In this document: one piece after another, positions 5,401 through 6,077 of the stretch
Layout: the number at the start of each line of letters is the position of its first letter
Position numbering within the stretch: position 1 is the stretch's first letter
NCBI GenBank assembly: GCA_012519365.1
Contig: JAAYQH010000492.1
Coordinates: 1 to 6,077 of the forward strand
Direction of reading: 5' to 3'
Length of the DNA stretch: 6,077 nt
DNA from: Planctomycetota bacterium
GTDB lineage: Bacteria > Planctomycetota > Phycisphaerae > Sedimentisphaerales > Anaerohalosphaeraceae
The notes under the pieces: generated by a model
Database searches by the model: none
What the model was told of the DNA's origin: nothing
Seen by the model: the letters and a program-made list of their open reading frames with translations, nothing else
Position numbers and translations under genes: made by a program

Positions 5401-6077
5401 CGTCGCCGTCGAGCAGCGTATCGCCGTTGGAAGCCATAAATTCACTGATAACGACCGGCCCGGCCTGCGTTCGCCACGACTCGGACAGAGCCGCCAGATG
5501 CTGCATGTTGACCGTCTGCCCGTCAGCCAGCACTGCCGCCCGCACCGGCGCAGCCAGCCACTCCTCGGCCACCGCCAGCAGATCATTCATTCCCACCTGA
5601 CAATCGCCGCTCAAGTCCGCCAATGGGCACGTATTCGAAGCCGCATCAAACACCAAAACCGCCACCGGCGCAATCGATGGGCCGTTAAACTGTTTGTCGG
5701 GACTTTTCAGCTCAAAGCGAATCTCTGCCTTTGCGTAGCCATCCAGGCCACCGCTGTTCGCGGCTCGGACGGTAACCGCCTGGGGGGTGTTCCAATCCGA
5801 CGGGGTAAAGACCAGCGTGACCGGCTGTCCTGCCGCCAGGGCCCCGTCAAGCCACAGCCGCTGAGTCTGAACCGATGGAATCACCTTCACCTGAACCGTC
5901 GCCGCCGGGGGCTCATCCAGCACCACGCTGAATGTTGTATCCCGCGGCGGGCGGCTTTGTACCCACAGCCCCGCCCCCGTATACGTGACATGCCCCTTCC
6001 TATGCCACACCAGTGACCTCAGCGCGTTTCGAAGCAGCGTCTTGCCCTCCTCGGTCAACCCTCCCAGCGTATCAAAT
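2498..6077 (-). CDS. Large multidomain CotH-kinase / lamin-tail surface protein, N-terminus missing
   Basis: The frame is open to the window edge, so the gene is 5'-partial; 1192 residues are visible, numbered here from Phe at 6076. The TTG at 6058 is not a credible start, because the frame continues upstream and the GGGAGGG before it leaves no spacing. Order: helix-like tail of an unseen domain (1-26); Calx-beta-like domain with FTPSDWNTPQAVTV (about 35-145); dockerin-like pair, the first with the calcium-loop pattern DLSGDCQVGMNDL, the second degenerate (150-203); lamin-tail domain with SEFMASN and DWIELYN (207-335); chitobiase-type domain with YTTDGSTPT (362-438); CotH kinase (about 486-868); second YTTDGSDP domain (886-974); C-terminal beta-sandwich ending near NNNPDFKIRLRF (978-1190). 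The kinase part keeps LRIQGGASR, the KHSFRLLF basic stretch, a GLYWGLYTLCERPD motif and a CWDTE acidic motif. CotH proteins phosphorylate spore-coat proteins in Bacillus; the role in planctomycetes is unknown. No C-terminal membrane anchor is visible. The stop is TAA at 2500-2498. Confidence 0.92.
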   Translation of the reverse strand, partial: FDTLGGLTEEGKTLLRNALRSLVWHRKGHVTYTGAGLWVQSRPPRDTTFSVVLDEPPAATVQVKVIPSVQTQRLWLDGALAAGQPVTLVFTPSDWNTPQAVTVRAANSGGLDGYAKAEIRFELKSPDKQFNGPSIAPVAVLVFDAASNTCPLADLSGDCQVGMNDLLAVAEEWLAAPVRAAVLADGQTVNMQHLAALSESWRTQAGPVVISEFMASNGDTLLDGDGQASDWIELYNMTSVSIDLGGWYLTDKADDLTQWQFPAGVVIDPYDYYLLFASATDEALYPYIDGKGFLHTNFALSKEGEYLALVAPDGQTVVSAYAPQFPPQVQDMSYGLSDMREVFFAEATPGLPNSVHTYEGIVADVTFSPMRGVYEAPFEVTISCATQGASVHYTTDGSTPTPSSAVYTGPLAITGTTCLRAAAFKAGWYPAAVETQTYLILSEVPFQSAPDDYPMSWSGYPAHYTMTPEVYADPTYADRMEPALSALPVVSLVTDKKHLFDADTGIYTNPIQRTVLWERPVSVEFFDPAGDEAGFQIDCGLRIQGGASRQPANSPKHSFRLLFKRTYGAGKLDYPLFGTQAAASFDTLVLRANYNNSWYHWDPAQRPLTQYLRDQWARDTQLAMGQISPHGRFVHLYLNGLYWGLYTLCERPDASFSASYFGGDKSEWDALKHGAVVIDGDATRWAQAQAIAEAGVSDSAGYAALSAYVDIPNLIDYMIINFYGGNQDWGANNWRATAKREEGYGFRFFCWDTERTLEDPIGHNVTGVNHHNSPARFYAKLRENPEFRMQFADHAHRWLFNDGVLTPQACVERWLACAAQIDTAVIAESARWGNYGRDIHVRGPAELYTRDVHWLAEQQRLMTDYFPVRTGVVIEQFKNAGLYPTTEAPVFYINGVYQHGGEVSVGDALTLLNPNASGTIYYTTDGSDPRRPGGGANSLAAIYTTPIHITEPLRITSRIWRNGVWSALNEATFTPGPLSLMYFWVFTDALPNNTPLKSLPAGYNAAGQGVLEFQSALAGYPFYPGHENWRKASMERRNEPTPLNYRPEGNANKPYDAEWMRGLQIRQPFCVDGAENAMIFHVPSTGFQNVVFSFAAMDEGAAERVRVDYSVAAGQPVWQTAGLDDAALALADEYRLFEIDFSFLQTVNNNPDFKIRLRFLTPDGSADQGNRVTFNNIAVEGIPLGTAGVPVL

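Noticed and set aside
4688..6016. Plus-strand open frame of 442 codons opposite the CotH gene
   Set aside because: It is antisense to a clear multidomain protein, Arg/His/Gln-rich, without known motifs or supporting signals. The same applies to the 293-codon frame at 3233-4114.
6056..6058. TTG as the true start of the CotH protein gene
   Set aside because: The frame continues upstream to the window edge with plausible coding residues (FDTLGG), the GGGAGGG before it has no spacing, and there is no signal peptide after it.
1..6077. CRISPR arrays, insertion sequences, transposase remnants or att sites
   Set aside because: No regularly spaced repeats, transposase-like frames or long terminal inverted repeats were seen; the only direct repeat is the 12-bp tandem pair in the leader.

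Overview
The window looks like a piece of a planctomycete genome, most likely from Phycisphaerae (Sedimentisphaerales-like). That placement is an inference. It rests on a very large exported CotH-kinase/lamin-tail protein carrying an internal dockerin-like repeat of the type common in those bacteria (DLSGDCQVGMNDL), on the associated FTPSDWNTPQ-type beta domain, and on an accompanying secreted SGNH esterase. Every gene I can support lies on the minus strand, so the biological reading order runs from high to low coordinates.

Layout in transcription order. (1) 6077-2498: the 3' part of a gene for a multidomain surface or secreted protein, open through the window edge, so its N-terminus is missing. 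Visible order: tail of an unseen N-terminal domain, Calx-beta-like domain, dockerin-like repeats, lamin-tail domain, chitobiase-type domain, CotH kinase, second chitobiase-type domain, C-terminal beta-sandwich. (2) 2497-2366: a 132-base gap with no convincing terminator, a plausible sigma70-type promoter and a good ribosome binding site. (3) 2365-392: a complete 657-residue secreted sialate O-acetylesterase-like SGNH hydrolase, followed by a textbook intrinsic terminator at 368-340. (4) 339-57: a noncoding stretch with a near-perfect promoter (TTGACA-17-TATAGT with extended -10) and a leader of about 205 nt. The leader can fold into a compact four-way junction, then a long hairpin, and contains a 12-bp tandem repeat. 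(5) 56-1: the first 18 codons of a new gene that starts with a signal peptide and runs off the window.

The two large proteins both point to an extracytoplasmic, polysaccharide-facing role: the esterase removes acetyl groups from glycans, and the CotH protein has several carbohydrate- or surface-associated modules. Whether they are co-transcribed is uncertain. The least ordinary part of the window is the structured leader at 57-261. It resembles a cis-regulatory RNA in front of a secreted-protein gene, but I cannot match it to a known riboswitch class by eye.
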